NCBI RefSeq assembly: GCF_011049865.1
Contig: NZ_DRGY01000088.1
Coordinates: 1 to 61,896, forward strand
DNA length: 61,896 nt
DNA from: Marinobacter antarcticus
Lineage (GTDB): Bacteria > Pseudomonadota > Gammaproteobacteria > Pseudomonadales > Oleiphilaceae
Direction of reading: 5' to 3'
Part shown: one piece after another, positions 38,901-50,379 of the stretch
How positions within the stretch are numbered: the stretch's first letter is position 1
Layout of the letters: every line of letters begins with the position of its first letter
Position numbers and translations under genes: made by a program
Notes under the pieces: model-generated
What the model was told of the DNA's origin: nothing
Database searches by the model: none
The model's input: only the letters and a program-made list of their open reading frames with translations

Positions 38901-39773
38901 CGCTCTTAGCGTCCCGTTGACTTGCTGCAAAGTACCTTCTTTGAAGGTTAGCCAGGCTTCGCCGCCCAGATCAAACCCTTCTACGCGTATATCCCGCCAC
39001 TGATATTCATTGATCAGGCCGTCAAACAAACGACCCGAATCCAGATCAACATACAACTGGCCGGTAAAATCACCGCGGAAGAAATGCTTTCCCACCAGCT
39101 TGAAGCTGGCGAGCTGCTGAGTTGTTGCAGATTGCATGGCGCGCCCCGACGCGCGGAACAAGCCCTGTTGGTATATCAGATCAAGCTGGGGAATATCGAG
39201 ATGTCGGAGTTGGCCCTGGTTATCGCGAATACCAAGGCTTACGCGCGTCACTTTTATATACGGGTCTGAAAGCCATTTTCCCGCAACCTCAAGCCAGTGC
39301 TGAAAGCGATTGTTAAGCGGCTCTGGCAAATCAGCGCCCCGAATTCCCAAATCGCCGCTATCCGTCTGATTTAACGTCAACTCAAGCCCTTCGGCTTCAA
39401 AATCCTCAAACACAATTCGAAAACGCATCAAGGAGGCCAGTGCGTCGAAACGGACGGCCAGGTGCCGCAAGCTCAACACCTGCACACCCGTATCGGGATT
39501 GGTTACCTCTATATCCTGAGCAGTAAAGGAGGGATCTAACCAGACCCATCGAGATGAGAGCTTGCCAATGCTTACTTCGTGCCCCAGGCGGGCAGACAGT
39601 TCCCGGGAAAGATCATCCCGGAAGGCATCGACATTCTGGGTGAGCTGCCGGCCAATGCCGGCATAAAGCGCAAAAGTCACCAGAACAACCACGAGCAGCC
39701 ACCAGATTGCGCCGGTAAACAACGCAACCAAACGGACAGGCGGACTTTCGGGGGCAGTCATCCGGGGCGACAC
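35982..39773 (-). CDS. yhdP: YhdP family AsmA-like envelope protein
   Basis: A 1263-residue protein. It has one N-terminal transmembrane helix (about residues 14-35, WWLLVVVLVTFALYAGIGRQL) and a very long periplasmic beta-rich domain typical of bridge-like lipid transfer proteins (AsmA/TamB superfamily). The C-terminal block (GKARLDEGLLILDPELQVVGPSGAFKLSG, motif GPSGAFKLSG) is well conserved. In E. coli YhdP, with TamB and YdbH, carries phospholipid from the inner to the outer membrane. Here it lies downstream of rng on the minus strand, as in relatives. Confidence 0.94.
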   Translation of the reverse strand: MSPRMTAPESPPVRLVALFTGAIWWLLVVVLVTFALYAGIGRQLTQNVDAFRDDLSRELSARLGHEVSIGKLSSRWVWLDPSFTAQDIEVTNPDTGVQVLSLRHLAVRFDALASLMRFRIVFEDFEAEGLELTLNQTDSGDLGIRGADLPEPLNNRFQHWLEVAGKWLSDPYIKVTRVSLGIRDNQGQLRHLDIPQLDLIYQQGLFRASGRAMQSATTQQLASFKLVGKHFFRGDFTGQLYVDLDSGRLFDGLINEYQWRDIRVEGFDLGGEAWLTFKEGTLQQVNGTLRAPYLQLGLAGESLAPLEDINARFGWRRHRAVMEASDDAGSHPETIGEWHLKQLSWTWDGDDVSPFSLTLSPGPEGITINADALPLRPLRRLISAVPLLPAVADEALEHYRPAGFLDRVRLRVPGAGENRFEFSGQLRDVATAAYGGAPGVSGVNGSIYVDQSEGYVVARAAEQPITLAFPELFSDAWSFGEVAATVAWKLDGPITRVYADDISITYGKNTHLTGAFDLKLDQQGEDNLGLRVGVKNADASMLGAFVPGKIVDPGLYEWLTTAIKKADITSGVFYGHGQIGNDVPPGSFVSSMWYEFDNATVQYDTQWPEVTEARGRVAIQNGDTLVSLAAGKTGGLLLNPGTVAVTPEKDSARVRVDVSAPVPANAIAYWMQNSPFGDMAGVEAAKLDYGGNYELGLAIHLSLKDGAEPVVEANVRTSNGSISYPEAGLRWDDISGALTYHSVKGFSTSPLEATFLDEPVQVTFSQSSLDQAPGMTSLTIQQTGTLSVPDVLRQAGLPTSNPKPEAETEGDSQSSRYGFTGGAEYSAQLELVANRPPRVTVRSSLEGLAIDWPGSFSKKAAEAAPLSVEIDTEAEGGLGIVGQWENRATFDLLWKNTGLELTFGKLYLGDQILTNIDLEALDLGDRWVLTTRSERAVGRIVFPDDNRPVTADFEVLRLVRDKAAAKDAPELLTIEQQLKAFRAMDMASWPDVDIAISELRLNEDSLGRWSFHLRPDHQKLNIIGIEGRLKSLTLLGDMTWSVINNQETSQFSGTVHGGALADLSGLFDSEIPLSNKQSNIELKLDWPGRPDEFELADVNGNVKVRLDDGVILKSNNSAQVFRIFNLLNADTLWRRLKLDFSDLYERGVAFDAISGKARLDEGLLILDPELQVVGPSGAFKLSGSTNLEKEILDMRLVVVLPLTQNLPLAALLLGASAPIGGALFVLDKVLGDPLSKLTSATYSVTGTWDAPKVNLSQVFDTGK

Positions 39774-39810
39774 TGTTTATCACCCCCTGCGCCGGTACAT
39801 CGTGCCGGAA

Positions 39811-41292
39811 TCAGAGTAAAACAACATCGTACTGTTCTTGGCTGTAAAATGGCTCTACCTGAAAACGGACGGTCTTGGCGATAAAGGTTTCAAGATCGGC
39901 CACATTATCGGACTCTTCGTCGAGCAGGCGATCCACCACGCTTTGGGACGCCATCACCAGATAGCTTTCCGCATCGTAAACCCGGTTAACCCGGAGGATT
40001 TCACGGAAAATCTCAAAGCACACGGTTTCACTGGATTTCAAGAAGCCCCTGCCCTCACAGATCGGGCAGGGCTCACACAAAACCTGACCGAGGCTTTCCG
40101 TGGTGCGCTTGCGGGTCATTTCCACGAGACCCAGCTCGGAGACGCCGGTGATCTTGGTTTTGGCGTGATCCCGTTCGAGCATCTTTTCCAGCATTCTGTG
40201 AACCTGGCGTTTGTGCTCCTCATCGTCCATATCAATAAAATCGATGATGATGATGCCACCCAGATTGCGCAGACGCAGTTGACGGCTGATCGCCCGGGCC
40301 GCTTCCAGATTGGTCTTGAAAATGGTCTCTTCCAGGTTGCGATGCCCTACAAACGCGCCCGTGTTGATATCGATGGTGGTCATTGCTTCGGTTTGATCAA
40401 TGATCACATAGCCGCCGGATTTGAGCTTGACCTTGCGGCTGAGGGCCTTCTGAATTTCGTCCTCAACGGAGTAAAGGTCAAAAATGGGCCGCTCGCCCGG
40501 GTAGTATTCCACTTTGTCTGCAAATTCAATGACAAACTCTTCAACAAATTCCATCACCCGCTGGTGACTCTCTCGGCTGTCGATACGCACTTTTTCGGTT
40601 TGCGGCCGAATGAGATCACGGATGGTGCGGATAAACAGAGGCAGGTCTTTATAAACGGCGGCAGGCGCCTGTGCTTTTTCGATTCGTTCATAAATAGACT
40701 GGCTGAGATGGTGCAGATAGTTCATATCCGCCATCAGCTCTTCCGCTGAAGCGGCCTCAGCCGCCGTGCGAATAATATACCCGCCCTTTACATCCGGATG
40801 CGCGGCTGCGCCTTCTTCAACGAGGGCTTTCAGCCGGGTGCGTTCGGTTTCATCCTCGATTCTCTGGGAAATACCCACGTGACTGACCTCGGGCATGAAA
40901 ACCAGGTAACGGGACGGTATCGAAAGCTGAGTGGTGAGTCGGGCGCCCTTTGTGCCGATAGGATCTTTGGTTACCTGCACAACCAATGACTGGCCTTCGC
41001 GCAGCAAGGTTCGGATATCGGGAACGGTTTTGGGTCCGTCGCAGGTATCGGCAGCTCCAGGCTGGTTGGAGATGACGTCAGAGGCATGAATAAACGCGGC
41101 TCGTTCCAGGCCTATGTCGACAAAAGCCGCTTCCATGCCGGGAAGCACTCGCACAACCTTGCCTTTGTAAATATTGCCGACGATGCCTTTGCGGCTGGCA
41201 CGCTCGATATACGCTTCTTGCAACATGCCGTTTTCAACCAGCGCAACCCGGGTTTCAACCGGCGTCACGTTGATCAGGATTTCTTCACTCAT
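39811..41292 (-). CDS. rng: Ribonuclease G
   Basis: A 493-residue endoribonuclease of the RNase E/G family. Seen: an S1-like domain ([26 protein letters not shown], motif [18 protein letters not shown]), the catalytic acidic residues in [20 protein letters not shown] (motif [12 protein letters not shown]) and IIIDFIDM, and the zinc-link CxxC in [12 protein letters not shown]. RNase G matures the 5' end of 16S rRNA and degrades mRNA. It overlaps maf by four bases upstream on the same strand and precedes yhdP. Confidence 0.96.
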   Translation of the reverse strand: MSEEILINVTPVETRVALVENGMLQEAYIERASRKGIVGNIYKGKVVRVLPGMEAAFVDIGLERAAFIHASDVISNQPGAADTCDGPKTVPDIRTLLREGQSLVVQVTKDPIGTKGARLTTQLSIPSRYLVFMPEVSHVGISQRIEDETERTRLKALVEEGAAAHPDVKGGYIIRTAAEAASAEELMADMNYLHHLSQSIYERIEKAQAPAAVYKDLPLFIRTIRDLIRPQTEKVRIDSRESHQRVMEFVEEFVIEFADKVEYYPGERPIFDLYSVEDEIQKALSRKVKLKSGGYVIIDQTEAMTTIDINTGAFVGHRNLEETIFKTNLEAARAISRQLRLRNLGGIIIIDFIDMDDEEHKRQVHRMLEKMLERDHAKTKITGVSELGLVEMTRKRTTESLGQVLCEPCPICEGRGFLKSSETVCFEIFREILRVNRVYDAESYLVMASQSVVDRLLDEESDNVADLETFIAKTVRFQVEPFYSQEQYDVVLL

Positions 41293-41891
41293 GATTGGCT
41301 CTCCCGACTACTCGGCCAGTGTTTCCATACGGGGCTTCCGGCATCGTCCAATAAGGCCGCTGTCTCCTGCAATGGCAAGCCAACAACCGCACTGTAGCTT
41401 CCTTCAAGATCTTTCACAAAAATACCGCCCAGCCCCTGAATTCCATAGCTACCCGCTTTGTCCATGGGCTCGCCGGTCGCTACGTAGGCTGCAATTTCAG
41501 CCTCAGCCAGCACCCGAAACGTGACCTCTGTTGTTACCAGACACGACCTACATCCACCGTTGTGTGCCAACGCGACTGCCGTCATTACCTTATGGGTTTC
41601 GCCAGAGAGCCGACGCAACATGGCCTTCGCTTGTTGATGGTTCGTGGGCTTACCCAGAATCGCACCGTTCAGGACAACCGACGTATCAGCGCCGAGAACG
41701 CGACTGCCGTGAAAATCGCCGGCAACCACAAGCGCTTTTTCCCGGGCCAGTCGCTCAACATAAACGTCGGGCGCCTCACCGGCGTGCGGGGTCTCGTCAA
41801 TATGGGCCGGCTGCACCGTGAAGGAAACACCGATCTGTTCAAGCAGCTCCGAGCGACGCGGCGACGCCGAGGCAAGAATAAGGGATGACAT
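41289..41891 (-). CDS. Maf family nucleotide pyrophosphatase (YhdE type)
   Basis: A 200-residue Maf/HAM1-like enzyme: [18 protein letters not shown] (motif [10 protein letters not shown]), [30 protein letters not shown] and [13 protein letters not shown]. The family hydrolyses dTTP/UTP or modified nucleotides to monophosphates and pyrophosphate, acting as a house-cleaning or division-arrest factor. Position between mreD and rng is the classical place of yhdE (mreBCD-yhdE-rng), supporting the dTTP/UTP subgroup. Confidence 0.93.
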   Translation of the reverse strand: MSSLILASASPRRSELLEQIGVSFTVQPAHIDETPHAGEAPDVYVERLAREKALVVAGDFHGSRVLGADTSVVLNGAILGKPTNHQQAKAMLRRLSGETHKVMTAVALAHNGGCRSCLVTTEVTFRVLAEAEIAAYVATGEPMDKAGSYGIQGLGGIFVKDLEGSYSAVVGLPLQETAALLDDAGSPVWKHWPSSRESQS

Positions 41892-41893
41892 GG

Positions 41894-42370
41894 CTAACCC
41901 AGCTTTCGGTTAATGTTGTCCAACAGTATGCAGAATACCGGCCATAAAAGGGCACTGGTCAGCGCGGGCCACAGATAGCTGAAGCCTGCGTCTTCTCCGC
42001 CAAACATCTGTTTAATGAAATGCACCAGCATCTGATTGATACCCAAAAGCAGAAAAACCATCAAACACTGTTGCGGTATGGGGTGCATGCGCAGCCGCTG
42101 GTGGATAGTGAGAACGAGGAACGCAACCAACCCCATCCCCAGAGCATTGACGCCCAGCGGGGTTGCTTCCAGCACATCCAGCAGCAAGCCCAGACACCAG
42201 GCGAACAAAACGCCGAATTGCGACGGTGCACGGAACGTCCAGTAAAACACCACCAACCCAAGCCACTCGGGGCGAAATTCAAACCAGCCAACGGGAAACA
42301 ATGAAATGCTCAGCACCAGTGACACGATCACCGACAACACAAATACCGGATAACTGATTACCGAAAACAT
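41894..42370 (-). CDS. mreD: Rod shape-determining protein MreD
   Basis: A 158-residue, five-helix inner-membrane protein ([53 protein letters not shown]). The motif [10 protein letters not shown] is typical of MreD. It acts with MreC and MreB in the elongasome. It overlaps the end of mreC by one base and maf follows two bases later, so the whole mreBCD-maf-rng run is probably one transcript. Confidence 0.94.
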   Translation of the reverse strand: MFSVISYPVFVLSVIVSLVLSISLFPVGWFEFRPEWLGLVVFYWTFRAPSQFGVLFAWCLGLLLDVLEATPLGVNALGMGLVAFLVLTIHQRLRMHPIPQQCLMVFLLLGINQMLVHFIKQMFGGEDAGFSYLWPALTSALLWPVFCILLDNINRKLG

Positions 42371-43221
42371 CAGCGCTGCTCCTCCTGAACCGGTTCGGTG
42401 GCCTGGGTGTCCGCCGGCGGGAACACAACCAATACCAGACGGCTCTGATTGAGCTGTGCCTTCGGCTTGGCCTGAATCGACACAAAAGGTTCGCCCGGCT
42501 CTTTATTGATCAGGCTGACTTCGGCAACGGGATAGCCTCGCGGGAAACGCCCACCCAGGCCAGAACTGACCAGCAGGTCGCCCTCACGAATGTCCGCCGT
42601 ATCAGGCACATGAACAAGATCCAGCGTGCCGGAATCACCGGTGCCCAGAAGAATGGCCCGCAAGCCGTTACGCACCACCTCTACAGGAACCGCATGACTG
42701 CTGTCGGAAACGAGAAGTACGCGGGAAGTGACCTGGCTGGTTTGCACAACCTGGCCCATCAGACCATAGGCGTCCAGTATCGCCTGCCCGGGCTGCAGGC
42801 CGTCACTGCGGCCTTTGTTAATGACGATCTCGTGGGAATAAGGGTCCGGCGACACGCTCACAACTTCGCTGACGATAACCCGGTCATCCAAAAGTTGGGA
42901 CGAGTTCATCAGCCGTCGGAGTTCGTTATTTTCAGAAGCCAATGCGGCGTACTTGAGGGCTCTGCGTTCGAGAATGAGCAATCGGGCCTTCAGGTCTTCG
43001 TTTTCCTGCTTCACGTCTTCGCGGGTAACAAACAGGCTGTCTACCCAGTCGCTGAACTGATAGGGCGCATTGCCCAGCCAGTAAACGGGCGTGAGGCCGG
43101 TAGCCAAGGTGCTGCGAACAGGGGCGAGGCGGTCAAACTGCTGATCGGCAACGATAAGCGTTACCGATATAATAAAAGTGAGCAGCAGCCTGAGCCCAGG
43201 CACTGCCCCCCGGACAAACAT
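42370..43221 (-). CDS. mreC: Rod shape-determining protein MreC
   Basis: A 283-residue bitopic protein with an N-terminal helix (LRLLLTFIISVTLIVAD), a coiled coil (about 68-105) and two periplasmic beta-barrel domains (VVSVSPDPYSHEIVINKGRSDGL, motif SPDPYSHEIVINKG; VSSGLGGRFPRGYPVAEV). It links PBP2/RodA to cytoplasmic MreB filaments. It is 30 bp downstream of mreB. Confidence 0.95.
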   Translation of the reverse strand: MFVRGAVPGLRLLLTFIISVTLIVADQQFDRLAPVRSTLATGLTPVYWLGNAPYQFSDWVDSLFVTREDVKQENEDLKARLLILERRALKYAALASENNELRRLMNSSQLLDDRVIVSEVVSVSPDPYSHEIVINKGRSDGLQPGQAILDAYGLMGQVVQTSQVTSRVLLVSDSSHAVPVEVVRNGLRAILLGTGDSGTLDLVHVPDTADIREGDLLVSSGLGGRFPRGYPVAEVSLINKEPGEPFVSIQAKPKAQLNQSRLVLVVFPPADTQATEPVQEEQR

Positions 43222-43251
43222 GGTTTTAATGGTGATCCCTCCCCAAAAGGA

Positions 43252-44400
<1,149 letters not shown>

Positions 44401-44489
44401 TTAGCCGCTACATGAACAATCGTTCATACTTTAAAGGCGCCAGCCCACGATATTGAGTAAATTGAAGGCTGGCGCAGCCGAGGCCCCAT

Positions 44490-45911
44490 TTGAAACAACG
44501 AAAGATTAACCGAGCACAACTTGCCCGCGCGGCCATCATAACCCGGCGTTTAATGCTGTCTCTGCTCCTCGTTATTGCGGCGGTGCAGCCTTCCCTGGCC
44601 GTGGCCCTGCAAAGCGAGACTGAGCCGGCGAGCGCGATCAGCCTGGAACCCGGCGCCGACAGTGACGCACGGATGGCCCGGCGCATTACCAGCGTTTTCG
44701 GCCAGATTTCGCAATTCAAATCGTTGAACGTTAGCGTCAACAGCGGCGTGGTGGCGCTCTCGGGGCAGATCGCCAACGACGTTCAAGCCCAAAGAGCACT
44801 GAAGCTGGCCGGCCGCATGGAGGGTGTTGTTGCCGTTGACGACCAAGTGGTGCGCACACTGGATTTGCAGGATAACCTCAACCCCCTCTGGGACTCGCTG
44901 CAGAATTCTCTGCGCGGATGGGTAAGAGCCCTGCCGCTGCTGCTGGTTGCACTGGGTGTTTTTGTGATTGTAGCCTTCGCAGGGCATCGACTGGCGGCGC
45001 GCACAACGCTTTGGTCACGGCTGACCAAAAATCCGTTCCTGGCAGAACTGGCTGGCCATGCGGTCCGGCTGGCAGCCGTTCTTCTGGGTGTGCTGCTTGC
45101 CCTTAATATACTCGGGGCCACGGCGCTGATGGGCACACTGCTTGGCGGCGCCGGTGTGCTGGGCCTGGCTATCAGCTTTGCGGTCAAAGACTCCATGGAA
45201 AATTACATTTCCAGCATCATGCTGAGCATCCGCCAACCTTTTCGCGCTCAGGAACATGTCGTCATTAACGAATACGAAGGCGTTGTGGTGCGGTTAACAT
45301 CGCGCTCTACCGTATTAATGACGCTGGATGGCAACCATTTGCGCATCCCCAACGCGACGGTTTTTAAAGCCATTATTCTGAATTACACGCGCAATCCCCA
45401 GCGCCGCTTTGATTTTGTTCTGGGCGTGGACGCCGAAGATGACCCGGCACAAGCGATTCAGACCGGGCTGGCTGCATTGCAACGGCTAGATTGGGTGCTT
45501 GAGGATCCGGAACCCGGCGGAATCATCGAATCGGTTGGTGACTCCAATATTCTGATCCGGTTTATGGCCTGGATTGATCAGCGCGAATCCGACTATGGCA
45601 AGGCTCGCAGCCTTTCCATACGTGCTGCCAAAAACGCACTGGAAACCCAGGGCTTCACGTTACCGGAACCCATCTACCGGCTGCGCTTCGACGAGACGCC
45701 GGCAACACTGTTAACGGCGAACCCATCCGAAAAACCAGCGAAAGCCGTAAAATCAGACACCACCGCGCCTGCACCCGCAAGCGCTCCCGAATCACCACCG
45801 GGTGAGGTTTTGAACGTGCGCCCGGACACTCACATTTCCCGACAAGTGCGAGAGGAACGGCGCAACGCCGCAGCCGAAGATTTGTTGGACGATGCCCGGC
45901 CCATTGAATAG
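44490..45911 (+). CDS. Mechanosensitive channel (MscS family) with N-terminal BON domain
   Basis: A 473-residue protein. It has a signal peptide or first helix ([19 protein letters not shown]), then a BON domain (about 60-125: [27 protein letters not shown], motif [23 protein letters not shown]), then three transmembrane helices (about 145-270) ending in the MscS pore motif [26 protein letters not shown] (motif [13 protein letters not shown]), and a beta domain. The tail from about 410 is Ala/Pro-rich and disordered. The start is uncertain: TTG 44490 or ATG 44553. MscS channels release solutes on hypo-osmotic shock. The periplasmic BON domain is an unusual addition. Confidence 0.9.
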   Translation: MKQRKINRAQLARAAIITRRLMLSLLLVIAAVQPSLAVALQSETEPASAISLEPGADSDARMARRITSVFGQISQFKSLNVSVNSGVVALSGQIANDVQAQRALKLAGRMEGVVAVDDQVVRTLDLQDNLNPLWDSLQNSLRGWVRALPLLLVALGVFVIVAFAGHRLAARTTLWSRLTKNPFLAELAGHAVRLAAVLLGVLLALNILGATALMGTLLGGAGVLGLAISFAVKDSMENYISSIMLSIRQPFRAQEHVVINEYEGVVVRLTSRSTVLMTLDGNHLRIPNATVFKAIILNYTRNPQRRFDFVLGVDAEDDPAQAIQTGLAALQRLDWVLEDPEPGGIIESVGDSNILIRFMAWIDQRESDYGKARSLSIRAAKNALETQGFTLPEPIYRLRFDETPATLLTANPSEKPAKAVKSDTTAPAPASAPESPPGEVLNVRPDTHISRQVREERRNAAAEDLLDDARPIE

Positions 45912-45973
45912 CGGAGCGATCCCGCGAGGCCGATGGTTCGCGCGGTTGCAGGCCTCCCGCACAGCCGCGAATC

Positions 45974-45982
45974 TGTTACTAT
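45974..45982 (+). promoter_or_regulatory. Extended -10 promoter for gatCAB
   Basis: TGTTACTAT (TG-N-TACTAT) is followed by the gatC start 43 bp downstream. No clear -35 box is present. Confidence 0.38.
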
Positions 45983-46024
45983 ATTCGCCTTCTTAAAAAC
46001 GCCGTTTTACACTTTGGAGTCAAC

Positions 46025-46312
46025 GTGACCATTTCCCGCGAAGACATTGAAAAAGTCGCCGTGCTGGCCCGTATTCGTCTTGACGAAGAACAGATACCGG
46101 CCCTGGAGAAAGACCTGGGCAACATCCTTAGCCTGGTTGACCAGCTCAGCGCCGCCGATACAGATAACGTTGAGCCGCTGGCCCACCCTCTGGATGCAGT
46201 GCAGCGCCTGCGCGCCGACGAAGTTACCGAGAGCAACCAGCGCGAGGCCTTCCAGGCCATTGCCCCGGCCACCGAGAATGGCCTTTATCTCGTACCGCGC
46301 GTTATTGAGTGA
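46025..46312 (+). CDS. gatC: Asp-tRNA(Asn)/Glu-tRNA(Gln) amidotransferase subunit C
   Basis: A 95-residue subunit with GTG start ([21 protein letters not shown], motif [26 protein letters not shown] at the end, motif [10 protein letters not shown]). GatC wraps around GatA and stabilises the GatCAB transamidosome. gatC, gatA and gatB are consecutive on the plus strand. Presence of gatCAB implies indirect Gln-tRNA or Asn-tRNA formation in this organism. Confidence 0.95.
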   Translation: MTISREDIEKVAVLARIRLDEEQIPALEKDLGNILSLVDQLSAADTDNVEPLAHPLDAVQRLRADEVTESNQREAFQAIAPATENGLYLVPRVIE

Positions 46313-46363
46313 TATGGCGATTCCCACTATCAGCCCACCATCAGCCCACTATCAGGATTGAAC

Positions 46364-47821
46364 ATGCATAACAAATCCGTAGCAGAGCTCGCACGCGAGT
46401 TGGAAAGCGGCAAGATTTCAAGCGTGGAACTGACCCGTGAGTTCCTCGATCGCATCAAGGCTGAAGACAGCCAATACAACAGCTTTATTACGGTCACGGA
46501 AGATCAGGCCATGGCCGATGCCAAGGCCGCTGACGAACAGCGCGCGGCTGGCAAAGCCGGCGTTTGGACAGGTGTGCCTTTCGCCCACAAAGATATTTTC
46601 TGTACCAACGGCATAGCCACAACCTGTGGCTCCAGGATGTTGGCGAATTTTGTACCGCCCTATGACGCAACGGTAACCGCCAACTTCCGAGCGGCCGGTG
46701 CCGTGTGCTTGGGTAAAACCAATATGGATGAGTTCGCCATGGGCTCCTCCAACGAATCCAGCTATTTCGGACCGGTTACCAATCCCTGGGGCCGGAGCAA
46801 CGGTGAAAAGCGCGTGCCTGGCGGATCATCGGGTGGCTCAGCGGCAGCCATAGCGGCGCGCCTGATACCCGCCGCCACCGCAACCGACACCGGCGGCTCT
46901 ATTCGCCAACCGGCAGCTCTTTGCGGTATTACCGGCTTGAAGCCTACCTATGGCCGGGTTTCCCGTTTCGGCATGATTGCCTTTGCGTCGAGCCTGGATC
47001 AGGGCGGCACCATGGCCCGCACCGCAGAAGACAACGCGTTGATGCTAAACGTGATGGCGGGAGTCGATCCGCAAGACTCCACGTCTGCCGACCGCTCCGT
47101 GCCGGATTATACCGCCACGCTGAACGAGCCTTTGAAGGGCCTGCGCGTCGGCCTGCCAAAAGAGTACTTCTCGGACCAGCTCAGCCCCGCGATGGAGCAG
47201 CAGGTACGCAATGCGGTGAAGGAATACGAAAAGCTGGGTGCCATCGTAAAAGAAGTGTCACTGCCCCATGCCAACCTCGCCATTGCGGCCTATTACGTGA
47301 TTGCGCCGGCCGAAGCCTCTGCCAACCTCTCGCGCTTTGACGGCGTGCGCTACGGCTATCGTTGCGAAAACCCGCAGGATCTCAACGACATGTATACCCG
47401 CACCCGGGCTGAAGGCTTCGGAGGCGAGGTGAAACGCCGCATTTTAGTGGGAACCTACGCTCTGTCGGCCGGTTATTTTGATGCCTACTACCTGAAAGCC
47501 CAGAAGGTGCGCCGCCTGATCCAGCAGGATTTCATCAATGCGTTCAAGGATGTCGACGTGCTTATGAGCCCGGTTTCACCCTCTCCGGCTTTCGTACAGG
47601 GTGAAAAAACCAGCGACCCGGTCACCATGTATCTGGAGGATATTTTCACCATCGCCGTGAATCTGGCGGGCGTGCCCGCCATGTCCGTACCGGCAGGTTT
47701 TGTGGACGGCCTGCCCATTGGACTGCAGATCATCGGGAACTATTTTGACGAAGCCCGCCTGCTGAACGCGGCACATCAGTTCCAGCAAGTGACTGACTGG
47801 CATCAGAAACTTCCCCAGTAA
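46364..47821 (+). CDS. gatA: Asp-tRNA(Asn)/Glu-tRNA(Gln) amidotransferase subunit A
   Basis: An amidase-signature glutaminase of 485 residues that hydrolyses glutamine and delivers ammonia to GatB. The catalytic Ser-cisSer-Lys triad is in FAHKDIFC (Lys) and [14 protein letters not shown] with [16 protein letters not shown] (Ser, cis-Ser). An in-frame TTG two codons upstream (46358) is possible, but ATG 46364 starts the conserved [16 protein letters not shown]. It follows gatC by 51 bp. Confidence 0.96.
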   Translation: MHNKSVAELARELESGKISSVELTREFLDRIKAEDSQYNSFITVTEDQAMADAKAADEQRAAGKAGVWTGVPFAHKDIFCTNGIATTCGSRMLANFVPPYDATVTANFRAAGAVCLGKTNMDEFAMGSSNESSYFGPVTNPWGRSNGEKRVPGGSSGGSAAAIAARLIPAATATDTGGSIRQPAALCGITGLKPTYGRVSRFGMIAFASSLDQGGTMARTAEDNALMLNVMAGVDPQDSTSADRSVPDYTATLNEPLKGLRVGLPKEYFSDQLSPAMEQQVRNAVKEYEKLGAIVKEVSLPHANLAIAAYYVIAPAEASANLSRFDGVRYGYRCENPQDLNDMYTRTRAEGFGGEVKRRILVGTYALSAGYFDAYYLKAQKVRRLIQQDFINAFKDVDVLMSPVSPSPAFVQGEKTSDPVTMYLEDIFTIAVNLAGVPAMSVPAGFVDGLPIGLQIIGNYFDEARLLNAAHQFQQVTDWHQKLPQ

Positions 47822-47842
47822 GCCCGAATCAGGAGAACGTTT

Positions 47843-49294
47843 ATGCAATGGGATATTGTGATCGGGCTGGAAATTCACGTTCAGCTTGCCACCAAAACCA
47901 AGATTTTTTCCGGCTCCAGCACCGCGTTCGGTGCCGAGCCCAACACCCAGGCCAGCGCCGTTGATCTGGCCATGCCTGGCACCCTGCCCGTTCCGAACGA
48001 ACAGGCCTTCCGCTATGCCGTCATGTTTGGCCTGGCGGTAAACGCCGACATCGGCCGGCGCTCGGTGTTTGATCGTAAAAACTATTTTTACCCGGATTCG
48101 CCCAAAGGCTATCAAACCACGCAGCTGGATCACCCTATCGTGGGCCCGGGCTTTGTGGATATTGATCTGGCCGACGGCAGCCGCAAGCGCGTGCGCATTC
48201 ACCACGCCCACCTGGAAGAAGACGCTGGCAAGTCTCTGCACGAAGATTTTGAAGGCATGACCGGCATCGACCTGAACCGCGCTGGCACGCCGCTGATTGA
48301 AATCGTTACCGAGCCGGATTTGAACAACGCCGAGGAAGCCGTTGCCTTTGCCAAAAAACTGCACAGCCTGGTGTCTTCTCTGGGCATCTGCGATGGCGAC
48401 ATGAGCCAAGGCTCCTTGCGCTTTGACGTGAACATTTCACTCAAGCCCAAAGGCTCGGATACGCTGGGCACCCGTACCGAAACCAAAAACCTGAACTCGT
48501 TCCGCTTTATGGAGCAGGCCATTGCCCACGAAGTAGACCGCCAAATGGACATTCTGGAAGACGGCGGCCGCATTGTTCAGGAAACCCGCCTGTACAATGG
48601 CGACAGAGACGAGTCCCGCTCCATGCGCAGCAAAGAGGAAGCCAACGATTACCGTTACTTCCCCTGCCCCGACCTTTTGCCAGTGGTTATTGACGACGCC
48701 TTCATACAGAGCGCTCGCGACCTGCTGCCCGAACTGCCAGAAGCCCGCAAAGAACGCTTCAAAGAGCAATACGGCCTGAACGAGTACGACGCTCGCCTGC
48801 TCAGCGACGACGCCGGCTTGGCAGCATTTTTTGAAGAAACCGCCAAACACGGCAAAGACGCCAAACTGGCTGCCAACTGGGTGCTGGGCGAATTTACGGC
48901 GCGCATGAACGCCGAAGACAAAACCGTCGCCCGTGCGCCCATTACAGGCGTACAGCTGGGACAACTGGTTGCGCGCATTGCCGACAACACCGTGTCGTCA
49001 TCCGGGGCCAAGAAGGTTTTCGACGCCCTGTGGAGTGGCAAAAGCACTCATGCTGACGACGTGATCGAAGCCCAAGGCCTGAAGCAGGTATCGGACTCCG
49101 GAGCCCTGGAGCAAATGGTAGACGAGGTGCTGGCGGAGATGCCAGACCAGGTTGCGCAGTATCAGCAGGAAACCGATCCGAAGAAGCAGAAGAAGATGCT
49201 CGGTGGCTTTATGGGGCCTTTAATGAAGGCCTCAAAAGGACAAGGCAATCCAAAGCTCTTCACCGAAATCCTGCTTAAAAAGCTCAACGGCTGA
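47843..49294 (+). CDS. gatB: Asp-tRNA(Asn)/Glu-tRNA(Gln) amidotransferase subunit B
   Basis: A 483-residue ATP-dependent subunit that activates the misacylated tRNA and transfers ammonia. It starts [20 protein letters not shown] with the GatB motifs [17 protein letters not shown] and [15 protein letters not shown] [13 protein letters not shown], and has the C-terminal YqeY-like tail domain ([19 protein letters not shown]). Its last 11 bases overlap the stop of the convergent LysR gene. Confidence 0.96.
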   Translation: MQWDIVIGLEIHVQLATKTKIFSGSSTAFGAEPNTQASAVDLAMPGTLPVPNEQAFRYAVMFGLAVNADIGRRSVFDRKNYFYPDSPKGYQTTQLDHPIVGPGFVDIDLADGSRKRVRIHHAHLEEDAGKSLHEDFEGMTGIDLNRAGTPLIEIVTEPDLNNAEEAVAFAKKLHSLVSSLGICDGDMSQGSLRFDVNISLKPKGSDTLGTRTETKNLNSFRFMEQAIAHEVDRQMDILEDGGRIVQETRLYNGDRDESRSMRSKEEANDYRYFPCPDLLPVVIDDAFIQSARDLLPELPEARKERFKEQYGLNEYDARLLSDDAGLAAFFEETAKHGKDAKLAANWVLGEFTARMNAEDKTVARAPITGVQLGQLVARIADNTVSSSGAKKVFDALWSGKSTHADDVIEAQGLKQVSDSGALEQMVDEVLAEMPDQVAQYQQETDPKKQKKMLGGFMGPLMKASKGQGNPKLFTEILLKKLNG

Positions 49295-50225
49295 GGAACA
49301 TCTGCTCAAACTGACGGATATTCTGCTGGACGTAATCGATAAATGCCCGCATGGCCGGCGTAGGGTACCGTGCCTGCGGGTAAACAACACACCAACTGCG
49401 CCTTAGCGGGAAACCCTTTATTTCAAGAATATGCAAACTGCCCAGGGCAAGCTCTGACAACACGCCCAGTTTTGGCAAAACGGCGACTCCCAAACCTGCC
49501 AGCACGGCGTGTTTTACTGCATCGTTGGATCCCAACTCCATGGTTGGCTTGGTTCGCAAACGCTGCCCCTGACAGTGCAGCTCCAGCGCCAGCCGGCTGC
49601 CCGACCCACTCTCCCGCACCAACAGATTGCTATCCAGAAACGCCTGAGCCGTCACGCTGTGCTGGTTAAGCAGAGGGTGGCCACGGGGCACAATCGGCAC
49701 CAGTTCATTATCCAGAAACGGCAGTGACGTCAACGGTCGCTCGGCCGGCACCATGCCCATAATGAACAGGTCATCCGTATTGTCATTTAACCGCTGCAAT
49801 GCCGTTGCCCGGTTCACAACGGCCACCGAAACGCTCACCTGGGGGTTCAACTGCAAAAACGCACTCAGCATGTAAGGCACGACATACTGCGCGGTATTGA
49901 CGGCCACCAGCCTTAGCTCACCCGCGACCTGCCCTTCCAGCGCCGCCAGCCTGTTTTGTACCCGTTCAAGCTCGAGAAACACCGACTCCACACAACTGGC
50001 CATTTCCTCGCCTGCGGCTGTGCCATAGAGCTTGCGCCCCACATACTCAAACATCGGCATACCCAGCGCCTGCTCCAGATGACGCACCTGGCTGCTAACC
50101 GCCGGCTGGGTGAGACCCAATAGTTCACCGGCCCTGCTGTAGCTTTTCAGATCATTCACCGCCTTGAAAACCTGAAGTTGTCGGAACGTCAAACGGCTGG
50201 CCAGGTTCTGGATGCTTAGGGGCAT
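49284..50225 (-). CDS. pycR: LysR-type regulator, probable PycR
   Basis: A 313-residue LTTR. The helix-turn-helix lies near residues 10-70 ([25 protein letters not shown], motif [29 protein letters not shown], motif [13 protein letters not shown]). The effector domain follows. It is divergent from pycA with a 154-bp shared region; a LysR gene at the same place in Pseudomonas aeruginosa (PycR) activates the pyruvate carboxylase genes. The name is inferred from synteny. An LTTR-like dyad lies just upstream. It is convergent to gatB with an 11-base overlap of ends. Confidence 0.82.
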   Translation of the reverse strand: MPLSIQNLASRLTFRQLQVFKAVNDLKSYSRAGELLGLTQPAVSSQVRHLEQALGMPMFEYVGRKLYGTAAGEEMASCVESVFLELERVQNRLAALEGQVAGELRLVAVNTAQYVVPYMLSAFLQLNPQVSVSVAVVNRATALQRLNDNTDDLFIMGMVPAERPLTSLPFLDNELVPIVPRGHPLLNQHSVTAQAFLDSNLLVRESGSGSRLALELHCQGQRLRTKPTMELGSNDAVKHAVLAGLGVAVLPKLGVLSELALGSLHILEIKGFPLRRSWCVVYPQARYPTPAMRAFIDYVQQNIRQFEQMFLSR

Positions 50226-50249
50226 TTCACGTGCTTCCTGTGTTGAGCC

Positions 50250-50265
50250 ATAAGCTATTACTTAT
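50250..50265. promoter_or_regulatory. LysR-type operator dyad in the pycR/pycA divergent region
   Basis: ATAAG-CTATTA-CTTAT is a perfect 5-bp inverted repeat with a 6-bp centre, close to the T-N11-A LTTR box. A second overlapping dyad CTAT-N5-ATAG spans 50255-50267. The site is 25-40 bp before the pycR start and about 115-130 bp before pycA, a normal LTTR layout for autoregulation and activation of the divergent operon. Confidence 0.55.
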
Positions 50266-50379
50266 AGATAAACAAAATAATATCAATTTTTCGTGAAAGG
50301 TCTATCCCGCTATTCTTTTTGTAACCCTAATTCGAGCTTTTATCACCTTCATTCGGGACGACGAAACGAGGAATCTCCC

